64,000 nucleotides of DNA from Hymenobacter properus (GCF_015694735.1 NZ_JADQDP010000002.1:558001-622000), one strand, 5' to 3'; counted from the first letter of the stretch, positions 46,997 through 56,371 are shown. A program made the numbers and translations. Notes: a model not told the origin generated them from the sequence alone.

Positions 46997-47497
46997 ATGA
47001 TTGCACTCCGCGCGCTTGAGCCCGATGACCTTGACTTTCTCTATGATTTAGAGAATGACCGGGACATTTGGGGCGTGTCGGATACCCTGGCGCCGGTGTC
47101 GCAGCATGCCTTGCGTGAATATTTGGAGCATGCGTCTGCGGATTTCTACTTAGTGCGGCAGCTCCGGCAGGTGGTTTATACTGAAATTAACGGGTTGCCG
47201 GTGGGTGTGGTCGACCTTTTCGACTACGACCCGCTACACCAAAGGGCGGGTGTGGGCATCACCATTCTGGCCACTGAGCGGCGGCGCGGCTACGCCCAGC
47301 AAGCGCTCGAATTATTGAAAAAGTACGCCCGTGAGGTACTGCGCTTGCACCAGATTTATGCTACTGTAGAGCATACTAATGGCGCAAGTATGAGGCTGTT
47401 CCGGGCAGCTGATTTTCGGCGGGTAGGTATCCGGCGCGATTGGTTGCGCACCCCCGGCGGGTGGGCCGATGCGGTGGAGTGGCAGTGTTTGTTGTAG
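46997..47497 (+). CDS. GNAT-family N-acetyltransferase
   Basis: A 166-residue enzyme. The acetyl-CoA-binding motif is AGVGITILATERRRGYAQQALELL (about residues 83-106, with the RRxGYA core). The C-terminal region, LHQIYATVEHTNGASMRLFRAADFRRVGIRRD, is typical of RimJ/SpeG-like acyltransferases. The substrate may be an amine or a protein N terminus. The start region is AT-rich and follows a palindromic repeat. Confidence 0.88.
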   Translation: MIALRALEPDDLDFLYDLENDRDIWGVSDTLAPVSQHALREYLEHASADFYLVRQLRQVVYTEINGLPVGVVDLFDYDPLHQRAGVGITILATERRRGYAQQALELLKKYAREVLRLHQIYATVEHTNGASMRLFRAADFRRVGIRRDWLRTPGGWADAVEWQCLL

Positions 47498-47690
47498 CGG
47501 GCTGCACAGCGAAATATAGCTGTGCGTATGCAAAATGAAGATTTGGTGAGCAATGGAGGCGGCTTGAGCGAGTTCAGGCCGGCCATATCCTTTGCCGGGT
47601 AGTTCCGTATAACTGGTCAAGCGCTCCGGCCGAGTTATCTCGATACTATTCCGGCGCGGCGCGAAACTCCTTTTCTTCCTGCACACCTTC

Positions 47691-48992
47691 ATGCCACCTT
47701 CTTCGACGGTGGAAACGCCTCTGCGCGCTTCCGCCAACGCTGCCCGGCCCAGCGACTCAGCCGCCGAAACCCCTACTGCTTACACCCTGCCCGATTTGGT
47801 ATGCTTTGCACACCTGCATTGGGATTTTGTTTGGCAACGCCCCCAGCACCTGCTGTCGCGCTTTGCCCAGCACGGCCGGGTTTTTTACGTCGAAGATGCT
47901 TTCTACCACAACGACGACCTGATTGAGCCGCACGTTGAAATCAAAAACCGCGACAATGGCGTGAAAGTGGTGGTAGTGCACCTGCCCCAGCGCCTCCGCG
48001 CCGACGAAAACGCCGCCGACCAAGCCCAATTCGAAGTCCTCAGCCACTACTTTAACGAACAAGGCGTTACCAACTACATTTTCTGGTACTACACGCCGAT
48101 GGCCCTCGGCAAGTCGCGCCAGTTCACGCCCAAGCTCACCGTGTACGACTGCATGGACGAGTTGGCGGCCTTCAAGTTTGCCCCGCCCGAGTTGAAAAAA
48201 CGGGAGTTGGAGCTCTTCACCAAAGCCGACCTGGTATTCACCGGCGGCCACACCCTCTACGAGTCGAAGCGCGAGCAGCACCCCGACGCGCACCCCTTCC
48301 CCAGCAGCATCGACAAGGCCCACTTCGGCCAGGCCCGCGGCCCGCTGGCCGAGCCCGCCGACCAGGCCAGCATTGCGCACCCGCGCATCGGCTTCTTCGG
48401 CGTGGTCGATGAGCGGCTCGACATTGAGCTGCTGCGCGAGCTGTCGCAAGCACACCCGGAGTGGCAGTTTGTCATCATCGGCCCGGTGGTGAAAATTGAC
48501 CCCGCCACGCTACCGCGCACTGCCAACGTGCATTACCTCGGCGGTAAGGACTATAAGGAACTGCCTTCCTACTTAAAAGGTTGGGATGTGGCGACGCTCT
48601 TGTTTGCTGATAACGAAAGCACCAAGTTCATCTCGCCCACCAAAACCCCCGAGTACCTCGCCGCCGGCAACCCCGTGGTGAGCACGCCCATCCGCGACGT
48701 GGTGCGGCCCTACGGCGACCTCAACCTGGTGCAGATTGCCGACAACGCCGCCGATTTTGGCAAGGCCATCGAGAAGGCCCTCACCCAACGCGAAGACGCC
48801 GATTGGCGTAAGCGTACCGACGATTACCTGGCCACCATTTCCTGGGACCAGACCTGGCAGCAGATGGTGGACCTGATGCAGGACCGCCTCCGAGCCAAGA
48901 AAACCGACGCCACCACCACCACGCAGGCCCACCAGCCGCTGATGGACACCAAAGTGTCGGAAGTGACCCTGCCGCCGATTGCGGCGCATTAA
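47691..48992 (+). CDS. GT-B-type glycosyltransferase
   Basis: A 433-residue cytoplasmic glycosyltransferase. The N-terminal part has LVCFAHLHWDFVWQRPQHLLSRFA (about 27-50), YDCMDELAAF and the inter-domain KADLVFTGGHTLYESKRE. The C-terminal nucleotide-sugar half has IGFFGVVDERLDIELL, FVIIGPVVKI, VHYLGGKDYKELPSYLKGWDV, and TPEYLAAGNPVVSTPI with the Glu of the donor site. It resembles TuaH-like surface-polysaccharide enzymes. It precedes glf by 75 bp, which suggests galactofuranose or another sugar chain as product. Confidence 0.88.
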   Translation: MPPSSTVETPLRASANAARPSDSAAETPTAYTLPDLVCFAHLHWDFVWQRPQHLLSRFAQHGRVFYVEDAFYHNDDLIEPHVEIKNRDNGVKVVVVHLPQRLRADENAADQAQFEVLSHYFNEQGVTNYIFWYYTPMALGKSRQFTPKLTVYDCMDELAAFKFAPPELKKRELELFTKADLVFTGGHTLYESKREQHPDAHPFPSSIDKAHFGQARGPLAEPADQASIAHPRIGFFGVVDERLDIELLRELSQAHPEWQFVIIGPVVKIDPATLPRTANVHYLGGKDYKELPSYLKGWDVATLLFADNESTKFISPTKTPEYLAAGNPVVSTPIRDVVRPYGDLNLVQIADNAADFGKAIEKALTQREDADWRKRTDDYLATISWDQTWQQMVDLMQDRLRAKKTDATTTTQAHQPLMDTKVSEVTLPPIAAH

Positions 48993-49067
48993 GCTGCCGC
49001 GCGACTTGCCGAATAAGAGATTTAATTCAAAACAACGTCCCCTTTCCACATTTCCATACCCTGCACT

Positions 49068-50246
49068 ATGTTCGACTACCTCATCGTTGGGGCCGGTTTT
49101 GCCGGCAGCGTGCTTGCCGAACGGCTGGCCACCCGCAGCAACAAAAAAGTCCTTGTCATTGACAAGCGCTGCCACATTGGGGGCAATGCCTACGACCATT
49201 ACAACGAGGACGGTATTCTGGTGCACAAGTACGGCCCGCACATCTTCCACACCAACTCGAAAGATGTGTTCGACTACCTCGGCAAATTCACCGAATGGCG
49301 CCCCTACGAGCACCGTGTGCTTGCCTCGGTCGATGGCCAGCACGTGCCGATGCCCATCAACCTCGACACCATCAACAAGCTTTACGGCTTGAACCTGACC
49401 AGCTTCGAAGTAGAAGAGTTCTTTGCTTCGGTGGCTGAGCACGTGGACGTTATTAAAACGTCGGAAGACGTGGTGGTGAGCAAAGTGGGCCGCGAGCTGT
49501 ACAACAAGTTCTTCAAGAACTACACCAACAAGCAGTGGGGCCTCGACCCCTCGCAACTGGACAAGTCGGTGACTTCGCGCGTGCCTACCCGCACCAACCG
49601 CGACGACCGTTATTTCACCGACACCTACCAGGCCATGCCCCTGCACGGCTACACCCGGATGTTTGAGAACATGCTCAACCACCCGAACATCAAGGTGATG
49701 CTGAACACGGACTACCACGAGGTAATCGACTTCATTCCCTTCAAGGAGATGATTTTCACCGGCCCGGTGGACGAGTATTTCGACTACAAGTTCGGCAAGC
49801 TGCCCTACCGCTCGCTCGAGTTCAAGCACGAAACGCTGAACAAGGAGAAGCACCTAGCCGCGCCCGTGGTGAACTACCCGAACGAGCACCCCTACACCCG
49901 CATCACCGAGTTCAAGGCCCTCACCGGTCAGGACCACCCCAAAACGGCTATCGTGTACGAGTACCCGCAAGCCGAGGGCGACCCGTACTACCCCATCCCG
50001 ATGCCGGAAAACGCCGAGCTGTACAACAAGTACAAGAAGCTGGCCGATGAGACGCCCAACGTTCACTTCGTGGGCCGCCTCGCCACTTACAAGTACTACA
50101 ACATGGACCAGGTAGTGGCCCAGGCCCTGACGCTCTACAAGAAGCTGACGGAGAAGGAAGACGCCGCTAAGCCCGTGCGTCCGGCCATCTCGGGCAGCAC
50201 TGCCCTGGTAGAGAAGCTGGTGAGCCGCTCGCCGAAGCAAGAGTAG
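49068..50246 (+). CDS. glf: UDP-galactopyranose mutase
   Basis: A 392-residue flavoenzyme that converts UDP-galactopyranose to UDP-galactofuranose. The FAD-binding motif is YLIVGAGFAGSVLAERLA (about 4-21), followed by VIDKRCHIGGNAYD, VHKYGPHIFHTN (characteristic of Glf) and the active-site region FFKNYTNKQWGLDPSQLD. ATG at 49068 lies directly after an AT-rich stretch. It is followed by a terminator hairpin. With the preceding glycosyltransferase it indicates a galactofuranose-containing surface glycan. Confidence 0.95.
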   Translation: MFDYLIVGAGFAGSVLAERLATRSNKKVLVIDKRCHIGGNAYDHYNEDGILVHKYGPHIFHTNSKDVFDYLGKFTEWRPYEHRVLASVDGQHVPMPINLDTINKLYGLNLTSFEVEEFFASVAEHVDVIKTSEDVVVSKVGRELYNKFFKNYTNKQWGLDPSQLDKSVTSRVPTRTNRDDRYFTDTYQAMPLHGYTRMFENMLNHPNIKVMLNTDYHEVIDFIPFKEMIFTGPVDEYFDYKFGKLPYRSLEFKHETLNKEKHLAAPVVNYPNEHPYTRITEFKALTGQDHPKTAIVYEYPQAEGDPYYPIPMPENAELYNKYKKLADETPNVHFVGRLATYKYYNMDQVVAQALTLYKKLTEKEDAAKPVRPAISGSTALVEKLVSRSPKQE

Positions 50247-50274
50247 AAACCAGGAATTCCGCCTTTCCAAGCCC

Positions 50275-50315
50275 AAGCTGCCACCCCGCGCATCTGCGTT
50301 GGGGTGGCAGTTTGA
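50275..50315 (+). terminator. Terminator after glf
   Basis: Arms ctgccacccc (50278-50287) and ggggtggcag (50301-50310) enclose gcgcatctgcgtt, followed by tttgattt. It is 31 bp after the glf stop. Confidence 0.75.
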
Positions 50316-50375
50316 TTTAAGCCCAAACCAAGCTGAACGCTATTTCGGGCCATTGTCCTACCTATTCCCTTCACT

Positions 50376-51758
50376 ATGAATCAACTTGAACTCTGGGGCG
50401 GCGTGGAGTGCAGCCATTGCCGCGTGGGCGACGCTTACTCGGACCAACTCGCCCGCAGCGGCCACTGGGACCGGGTGTCGGACCTCGACGCCCTGGCCGA
50501 CCTTGGCCTGAAAACCCTGCGCTACCCCGTGCTCTGGGAGCACACCTGCCCCGACAGCCCCGACACCTGCGACTGGACCTGGGCCGATGCCCGCCTGCCG
50601 CGCCTGCGCGAGCTGGGCATCAACCCCATCATCGGCTTGGTGCACCACGGCAGCGGCCCGCGCTACACCGCCTTGCACGAGGCCAGCTTCGCCACCGGCC
50701 TGGCCCAGCACGCGGCCAACGTGGCCCGGCGTTACCCCTGGCTCACGCACTTCACGCCCGTGAATGAACCGCTGACCACCGCCCGCTTCAGCGCCCTCTA
50801 CGGCCACTGGTACCCCCACACCGCCGACGACCGCACCTTCGTGCGCGCCCTGCTCAACCAGCTCGATGCGACCCGGCAGGCCATGCAGGCCATCCGCGAA
50901 GTCATTCCAAACGCCCAGCTAGTGCAAACCGAGGATTTGGCCCAGGTGCACAGCACGCCAGCCATGCGTTACCAGGCCAATTTCGAAAACCACCGCCGCT
51001 GGCTGAGTTTCGACATTTTGTGTGGCCGCGTCAATCCCTCGCACTTTTTCTGGCACTACCTGCGCAAGAACGGTGCTTCCGAAGCCGAGCTGCAAAGCTG
51101 GCTCGACAACCCCTGCCCGCCCGACGTGCTGGGCCTGAACCACTACCTCACCAGCGAGCGGTTTCTGGACGAGGCCACCGAAAACTACTGGCCCTGCCAC
51201 GTAGCTGATAATGGCCGGCAGCGTTATTCCGACATCGAAGCCGTGCGGGTGGGGCAGGTGCCCCTGGCCGGCGTGACCAGCCTGCTGCTACAAGCTTGGC
51301 AGCGCTACCGCATTCCGGTGGCCATTACCGAGGCCCACCTCAACTGCACGCGTGAGGAGCAGGTGCGCTGGCTGCACTACGTATGGGAATCGGCCCAAGC
51401 GGCCCGCGAGCAGGGCGCCGACGTGCGCGCCGTCACGGTTTGGTCGCTGTTTGGGGCCTACGACTGGAACAGCCTGCTCACCCGCAACGTCGGGCACTAC
51501 GAAACCGGTGTTTTCGACGTGCGCAGCGGGCAGCTGCGGCCCACGCTGCTGGCCAAGTTGGTGCGCAGCCTGGCGCACGGCCAGCCATTCGGGCACCCGG
51601 TGCTGCAAAGCCTGGGCTGGTGGCAGCGCCCCGGCCGCGTGCACTTCCAGCCCAGCAGCGCGCCCGCCAAATCCATCGAGCCGCAGCCTGGCAGTCGGGT
51701 TAAAACGCCGAAAGCTGTTCGGCCCTTCACCAAAGAAAAACTGCGCTATGCGGCCTGA
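50376..51758 (+). CDS. GH1-like glycosidase family protein
   Basis: A 460-residue protein of the family 1 glycosidase fold. The barrel-4 motif is FTPVNEPL with the expected acid/base Glu (about 131). The nucleophile region is VAITEAHLN with Glu about 319, a variant of the usual ITENG. The N terminus reads LELWGGVECSHCRVGD, and WSLFGAYDWNSLL stands near the C-terminal end of the barrel. There is no signal peptide, so it acts in the cytoplasm. It ends inside the start of an RmlD-like gene (11-bp overlap), so it is translationally coupled to it. Nearby glf and a glycosyltransferase suggest a role in surface-glycan precursor handling rather than in plant-sugar digestion. Confidence 0.85.
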   Translation: MNQLELWGGVECSHCRVGDAYSDQLARSGHWDRVSDLDALADLGLKTLRYPVLWEHTCPDSPDTCDWTWADARLPRLRELGINPIIGLVHHGSGPRYTALHEASFATGLAQHAANVARRYPWLTHFTPVNEPLTTARFSALYGHWYPHTADDRTFVRALLNQLDATRQAMQAIREVIPNAQLVQTEDLAQVHSTPAMRYQANFENHRRWLSFDILCGRVNPSHFFWHYLRKNGASEAELQSWLDNPCPPDVLGLNHYLTSERFLDEATENYWPCHVADNGRQRYSDIEAVRVGQVPLAGVTSLLLQAWQRYRIPVAITEAHLNCTREEQVRWLHYVWESAQAAREQGADVRAVTVWSLFGAYDWNSLLTRNVGHYETGVFDVRSGQLRPTLLAKLVRSLAHGQPFGHPVLQSLGWWQRPGRVHFQPSSAPAKSIEPQPGSRVKTPKAVRPFTKEKLRYAA

Positions 51759-52641
51759 TTTCGTTCCTGAGCATATTGCTGAGCAGGATATTCGCCCCCT
51801 GCTCATTGCCGGGGCCAACGGCACCCTGGGCCGGGCCTTCGGGCGCATCTGCCACACCCGCGGCCTCGTGACGGTGGCGCTGGGGCGCGACGAACTGGAT
51901 ATCATTAGTCCGGTTTCGGTTGAGAAGGCGCTGGATACCATCCGGCCCTGGGCCGTGGTGAATGCCGCTGGCTACGTGCGCGTCGATGAGGCCGAGAATG
52001 ACGCGGGGCAATGCTTCAGCGAGAATGCCACCGGCCCCTCGGTACTGGCCACAGCCTGCGCCGCGCGGGGCTTGTCCTTCCTCACGTTCTCGTCCGATTT
52101 GGTATTTGATGGGCAGCAGGCCGAGCCTTACACTGAGTCGGCCAAGCCCAACCCGCTGAACGTGTACGGCCGCAGCAAGCTGGCTGCCGAGCAGCGCGTG
52201 CTGGCCGTGCACCCGCAGGCGCTGGTGGTGCGCACCAGCGCCTTTTTCAGCGCTTGGGACGAGTTCAACTTCGTGTACTTCGCCCTGGAAGCGGCCCGTG
52301 CCCGGCGGCGTTTCGAAGTGGCCGATGACGTGCGCATCTCGCCCACCTACGTGCCCGATTTGGTGAATGCCTCGCTTGATTTGCTTATGGATGAGGCCCA
52401 CGGCATCTGGCATGTCGTCAACGACGGCGCCTGCACCTGGGCCGAGCTGGCGCGAATGGCGGCCGAACGGGCGGGCCTTTCGTCTGACTTTCTGGTGCCG
52501 CGTCCTATGGCGGAGTTCAACCTGCCCGCAGCCCGGCCGGCCCAAAGCGTGCTGCGGAGTGAGAATGGGATGGTGCTTCCTTCGCTGGACGATACACTGA
52601 ATCGCTGCGTGGGTGAGATGAGGCATCACTGGGCGGTGTGA
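51748..52641 (+). CDS. RmlD-like sugar-nucleotide reductase
   Basis: A 297-residue NAD(P)-dependent reductase of the dTDP-4-dehydrorhamnose reductase family. The nucleotide motif is LLIAGANGTLGRAF (about 18-31), followed by VVNAAGYVRVDEAE, FSSDLVFDGQQAEPYTE and the catalytic YGRSK (about 139). ATG at 51748 overlaps the GH1 gene by 11 bp; the frame is open further upstream within that gene. The substrate may be a dTDP- or UDP-hexulose. No other rhamnose genes (rmlA-C) are present in the window. Confidence 0.85.
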   Translation: MRPDFVPEHIAEQDIRPLLIAGANGTLGRAFGRICHTRGLVTVALGRDELDIISPVSVEKALDTIRPWAVVNAAGYVRVDEAENDAGQCFSENATGPSVLATACAARGLSFLTFSSDLVFDGQQAEPYTESAKPNPLNVYGRSKLAAEQRVLAVHPQALVVRTSAFFSAWDEFNFVYFALEAARARRRFEVADDVRISPTYVPDLVNASLDLLMDEAHGIWHVVNDGACTWAELARMAAERAGLSSDFLVPRPMAEFNLPAARPAQSVLRSENGMVLPSLDDTLNRCVGEMRHHWAV

Positions 52642-52658
52642 CATGACATAACGTGCTG

Positions 52659-52789
52659 GCGCGCGTCTCTGACGCGTGCCGGCTTGGTTCGAGCCTCAGG
52701 CTCGGGATATGAGGCGCGACGTGCAGCGTGGGTTGTTCAGTAGCGAGTCAGAGACTCGGGCCCAGTCGGCACGCGTCAGAGACGCGCGC
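52659..52789. repeat. Intergenic palindrome with GCGTCTCTGACGCG arms
   Basis: Perfect 23-bp arms at 52659-52681 (ggcgcgcgtctctgacgcgt + gccg...) and 52767-52789 enclose 85 nt that hold two smaller hairpins, gagcctcaggctc and cgagtcagagactcg. The 304-bp gap 52642-52945 contains no gene. The inverted GCGTCTCTGACGC motif differs from the GAGCGCAGC family. Confidence 0.8.
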
Positions 52790-52900
52790 TAGCGCCTGGC
52801 GATGCGTAGCAACATACTACCGAGGACCCGCAGCGTCCGCGCTATAAGCTGCCAGCATGGCACAAATTCCTTTTTGGGACGGTTTTAGCGGAAGCCTCCG

Positions 52901-52908
52901 TAAATTTG
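52901..52908 (+). promoter_or_regulatory. Putative promoter of secA
   Basis: TAAATTTG matches TAnnTTTG exactly, 37 bp before the secA ATG. A TTTTTGG run at 52871-52877 is a possible -33 element, about 24 bp further upstream. Confidence 0.5.
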
Positions 52909-52945
52909 GGGTGCGCTCCGGCGCTATTCGCTAAAATACTACCTG

Positions 52946-55900
52946 ATGTTTGAATTCCTAGGCAAGACCGTCGCCAAAATATTCGGCTCCAAAGCAGAGC
53001 GTGACTTGAAAGAAATCACGCCTTACGTGGCGCTGATTAATGCCGAATATGCCAAACTGGCCGGCCTCACCGACGACCAGCTCCGCGAGCAGACCGACGC
53101 CGTGCGCGCCCGCATCGCCGAGCGCCTCGCCGGCCTCGACGGGCAAATTGGCGGCCTGCACCAGCAAATCGACAGCCAGCCCCAACTCGACGTGGCCTCG
53201 AAAGAAGCCATCTTCGAGCAGATTGACGCGCTGGAAAAGCAGCGCAACAAAGACCTCGAAGCCGTGCTGCTGGAGGTGCTGCCGCAGGCCTTCGCCATTG
53301 TGAAGGACACGGCCCGCCGCTACAAGGAAAATGGCCAGCTGGTGGTGACGGCCAACGCCCACGACCGTGAATACGCCGCCACGCACCCCAACTGCCAGAT
53401 TGTAGGCGACCAGGCCATCTGGGCCAACAAGTGGACGGCTGCCGGCGCCGAAATCACCTGGGACATGGTGCACTACGACGTGCAGCTGATTGGCGGCGTA
53501 GTGCTGCACCAGGGCAAAATTGCCGAAATGGCCACGGGTGAGGGCAAAACGCTGGTTTCGACTTTGCCGTCGTTCCTCAACGCGCTGTCGAAGCGCGGCG
53601 TGCACCTGGTGACGGTGAACGACTACCTGGCCAAGCGCGACTCAGAGTGGAATGCGCCGCTGTTCGAGTTCCACGGCATCACCGTGGACTGCATCGACAA
53701 GCACCAGCCCAACACGCCGGAGCGCCGCGCTGCCTACCAGGCCGACATCACCTACGGCACCAACAACGAATTCGGTTTCGACTACCTGCGCGACAACATG
53801 GCGCGCGACCCCGAGGAGCTTGTGCAGCGCAAGCACCACTACGCCATGGTCGACGAAGTGGACTCCGTGCTGATTGACGATGCGCGGACGCCGCTCATCA
53901 TCTCGGGCCCGGTGCCGCGCGGCGACGTGCACGAGTTCTACCAACTCAAGCCGCGCATTCAGCGCCTGGTCGACGAGCAGAAGAAGCTCGTGCAATCCTA
54001 CTTGGTGGAAGCCCGCAAGCAGATTGCCGCCGGCAAAACCGGCGTGGAGGAAGGCGACAAAAACGGCACCGGCGGCCTGCTGTTATTCCGTGCTTACCGC
54101 GGCCTGCCCAAGAGCAAGCCGCTCATCAAGTACCTCTCCGAAACCGGCATCCGTCAGGTGCTGCAAGCTACCGAAAACCACTACCTGGCCGACAACTCGC
54201 GCCAGATGCCCAAGGCCGACGAGCCGCTGTTCTTCACCATAGATGAGAAGAACAACCAGATTGAGCTGACCGAAAAAGGCATTGACCTGATTACGGCCCA
54301 GGGCGAAGACCCCAAGCTGTTCATCATGCCCGACATCGGCATGGCCATTGCCGACATCGAGAAAAACAACGCCCTCTCGGCCGAGGAGAAGCTCCAGCAG
54401 AAAGACAAGCTGATGAGCGACTACAACGAGAAGTCGGAGCGGGTGCACACCGTGAACCAGCTTCTGAAAGCCTACACGCTGTTTGAGAAGGATGACCAGT
54501 ACATCCTGACCGAGGACGGCAAGGTGAAAATCGTGGACGAGCAAACCGGCCGCGTGATGGAAGGCCGCCGCTACTCCGATGGCCTGCACCAGGCCATCGA
54601 GGCCAAGGAAAACGTGCGCGTGGAAGACGCCACCCAAACCTACGCCACGGTGACGCTGCAGAACTACTTCCGCATGTACCACAAGCTGGGCGGCATGACC
54701 GGTACGGCCGAAACCGAGGCCGGTGAGTTCTGGGAAATCTACAAGCTTGACGTGGTGGTGATTCCCACCAACCGCGGCATTGCCCGTAAGGACGCCGACG
54801 ACCAGGTGTACAAGACGGTGCGCGAGAAATACAACGCCGTGGCCCAGGAAATCCAGAAGCTGGTGGAAGCCGGCCGCCCGGTGCTGGTGGGTACCACTTC
54901 GGTAGAAATTTCGGAGCTGGTTTCGCGTATGCTGAAGTTGCGCGGCATCCAGCACCAGGTGCTCAACGCCAAGCAGAACCAGCGCGAGGCCGAGATTGTG
55001 GCCGCCGCCGGTTTCCCCGGCACCGTAACCATTGCCACCAACATGGCCGGCCGTGGTACCGACATCAAGCTGCGCGAAACCTCGCGCGAGGCGGGTGGCC
55101 TGGCCATCATCGGCACCGAGCGCCACGAATCGCGCCGTGTGGACCGCCAGCTGCGGGGCCGCGCCGGCCGCCAGGGCGACCCCGGCACCTCGCAGTTCTT
55201 CGTGAGCCTGGAAGACAACCTGATGCGTCTGTTCGGTTCTGACCGGATTGCGAAGCTGATGGACCGCATGGGCATGGAAGAGGGCGAAGTAATTCAGCAC
55301 TCGATGATTACCAACTCCATTGAGCGCGCCCAGAAGAAGGTGGAGGAAAACAACTTCGGCACGCGCAAGCGCCTGCTGGAGTACGACGACGTGATGAACG
55401 CCCAGCGCGAGGTGGTGTACAAGCGCCGCCGCAACGCCCTGCACGGCGACCGCATGGAAGTCGACATCCTCAACATGATTTATGACGTGAGCGAGGACAT
55501 CGCCAGCGGCCACAAAATCACGGGCGACTTCGAGGACTTCAAGCTCAACATCATCAAGGTGTTCGGCTACGACACCTTCCTCACGCAGCAGGACCTCACC
55601 AGCCTGCAGCTGCCGGCCCTCACGCAGAAGCTGTACGAAGAGGCCCTGGGCTACTTCCAGAGCAAGAACGAGCACATTGCGGCTACCAACCTGCCGCTGG
55701 TGAACGACCTGCTCAGCAACGGCTCGCCCTACGAGAACATCGCCGTGCCCTTCACCGATGGCAAGAAGCAAGTGCAGGCCATTGCTAACCTGCGCCGCGC
55801 CCAGGCCACCGGCGGCCACGACATTCTCCGCCAAATGGAGAAAGTGGTGGTGCTGAGCGTGATTGACACAGCTTGGACACAGCACCTGCGTCAGATGGAC

Positions 55901-56347
55901 GACCTGAAGCAAGTGGTGCAAAACGCCGTGTACGAGCAGAAGGACCCGCTGCTGGTATACAAGTTCGAGAGCTTCGAGCTGTTCAAGCGCATGATTGCCA
56001 AGGTGAACGAGGAAACCACCACCTTCCTCTTCCACGCCGATGTGCCGGTGCAGCAAGGCGCCGTGGGCACCAACGAGGAGCAGGACTACTACCTCGACGA
56101 CGAAGAGCAGCAAACCAACTTCACCGTGGAGCACGAATCCAGCCTCGACTCGCTCGGTGCCGGCCCCGAAGACATGGGTCCGCAGGACCAGCCCGCTGTG
56201 AAGCAAACCCCCGTGCGCAGCCAGAAAGTGGCCAACCGCAACGACAAGGTGAACGTGCAGTACATGGACGGCCGCGTGGTGCGCGACGTGAAGTACAAAG
56301 CCGTGGAGCAGGACGTGGAAAGTGGCCGCGCCGTGCTGGTGGATTAA
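52946..56347 (+). CDS. secA: Preprotein translocase ATPase SecA
   Basis: A 1,133-residue motor of the Sec pathway. Walker A is MATGEGKTLV (about 195) and the Walker B-type region MVDEVDSVLIDDARTPL (about 300). An insertion of about 100 residues (around 330-430, e.g. VEEGDKNGTGGLLLFRAY) gives the long Bacteroidota form. The helicase motif region is GTTSVEISELVSRML, and IATNMAGRGTDIKL ... RIGRxQL-type RQLRGRAGRQGDPGTSQFF follows. The C terminus has SQKVANRNDKVNVQYMDG in place of the usual GRNDPCPCGSGKKY, so the zinc-binding C-x-C motif is absent. It is bounded by a palindromic repeat upstream and a terminator downstream. Confidence 0.96.
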   Translation: MFEFLGKTVAKIFGSKAERDLKEITPYVALINAEYAKLAGLTDDQLREQTDAVRARIAERLAGLDGQIGGLHQQIDSQPQLDVASKEAIFEQIDALEKQRNKDLEAVLLEVLPQAFAIVKDTARRYKENGQLVVTANAHDREYAATHPNCQIVGDQAIWANKWTAAGAEITWDMVHYDVQLIGGVVLHQGKIAEMATGEGKTLVSTLPSFLNALSKRGVHLVTVNDYLAKRDSEWNAPLFEFHGITVDCIDKHQPNTPERRAAYQADITYGTNNEFGFDYLRDNMARDPEELVQRKHHYAMVDEVDSVLIDDARTPLIISGPVPRGDVHEFYQLKPRIQRLVDEQKKLVQSYLVEARKQIAAGKTGVEEGDKNGTGGLLLFRAYRGLPKSKPLIKYLSETGIRQVLQATENHYLADNSRQMPKADEPLFFTIDEKNNQIELTEKGIDLITAQGEDPKLFIMPDIGMAIADIEKNNALSAEEKLQQKDKLMSDYNEKSERVHTVNQLLKAYTLFEKDDQYILTEDGKVKIVDEQTGRVMEGRRYSDGLHQAIEAKENVRVEDATQTYATVTLQNYFRMYHKLGGMTGTAETEAGEFWEIYKLDVVVIPTNRGIARKDADDQVYKTVREKYNAVAQEIQKLVEAGRPVLVGTTSVEISELVSRMLKLRGIQHQVLNAKQNQREAEIVAAAGFPGTVTIATNMAGRGTDIKLRETSREAGGLAIIGTERHESRRVDRQLRGRAGRQGDPGTSQFFVSLEDNLMRLFGSDRIAKLMDRMGMEEGEVIQHSMITNSIERAQKKVEENNFGTRKRLLEYDDVMNAQREVVYKRRRNALHGDRMEVDILNMIYDVSEDIASGHKITGDFEDFKLNIIKVFGYDTFLTQQDLTSLQLPALTQKLYEEALGYFQSKNEHIAATNLPLVNDLLSNGSPYENIAVPFTDGKKQVQAIANLRRAQATGGHDILRQMEKVVVLSVIDTAWTQHLRQMDDLKQVVQNAVYEQKDPLLVYKFESFELFKRMIAKVNEETTTFLFHADVPVQQGAVGTNEEQDYYLDDEEQQTNFTVEHESSLDSLGAGPEDMGPQDQPAVKQTPVRSQKVANRNDKVNVQYMDGRVVRDVKYKAVEQDVESGRAVLVD

Positions 56348-56371
56348 GCTTCGGCTTTGGATTGAAATGGG

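Noticed and set aside
54083..56206. 707-codon minus-strand ORF opposite secA
   Set aside because: His/Val/Leu-rich antisense frame across the conserved SecA motor; not credible as a gene.
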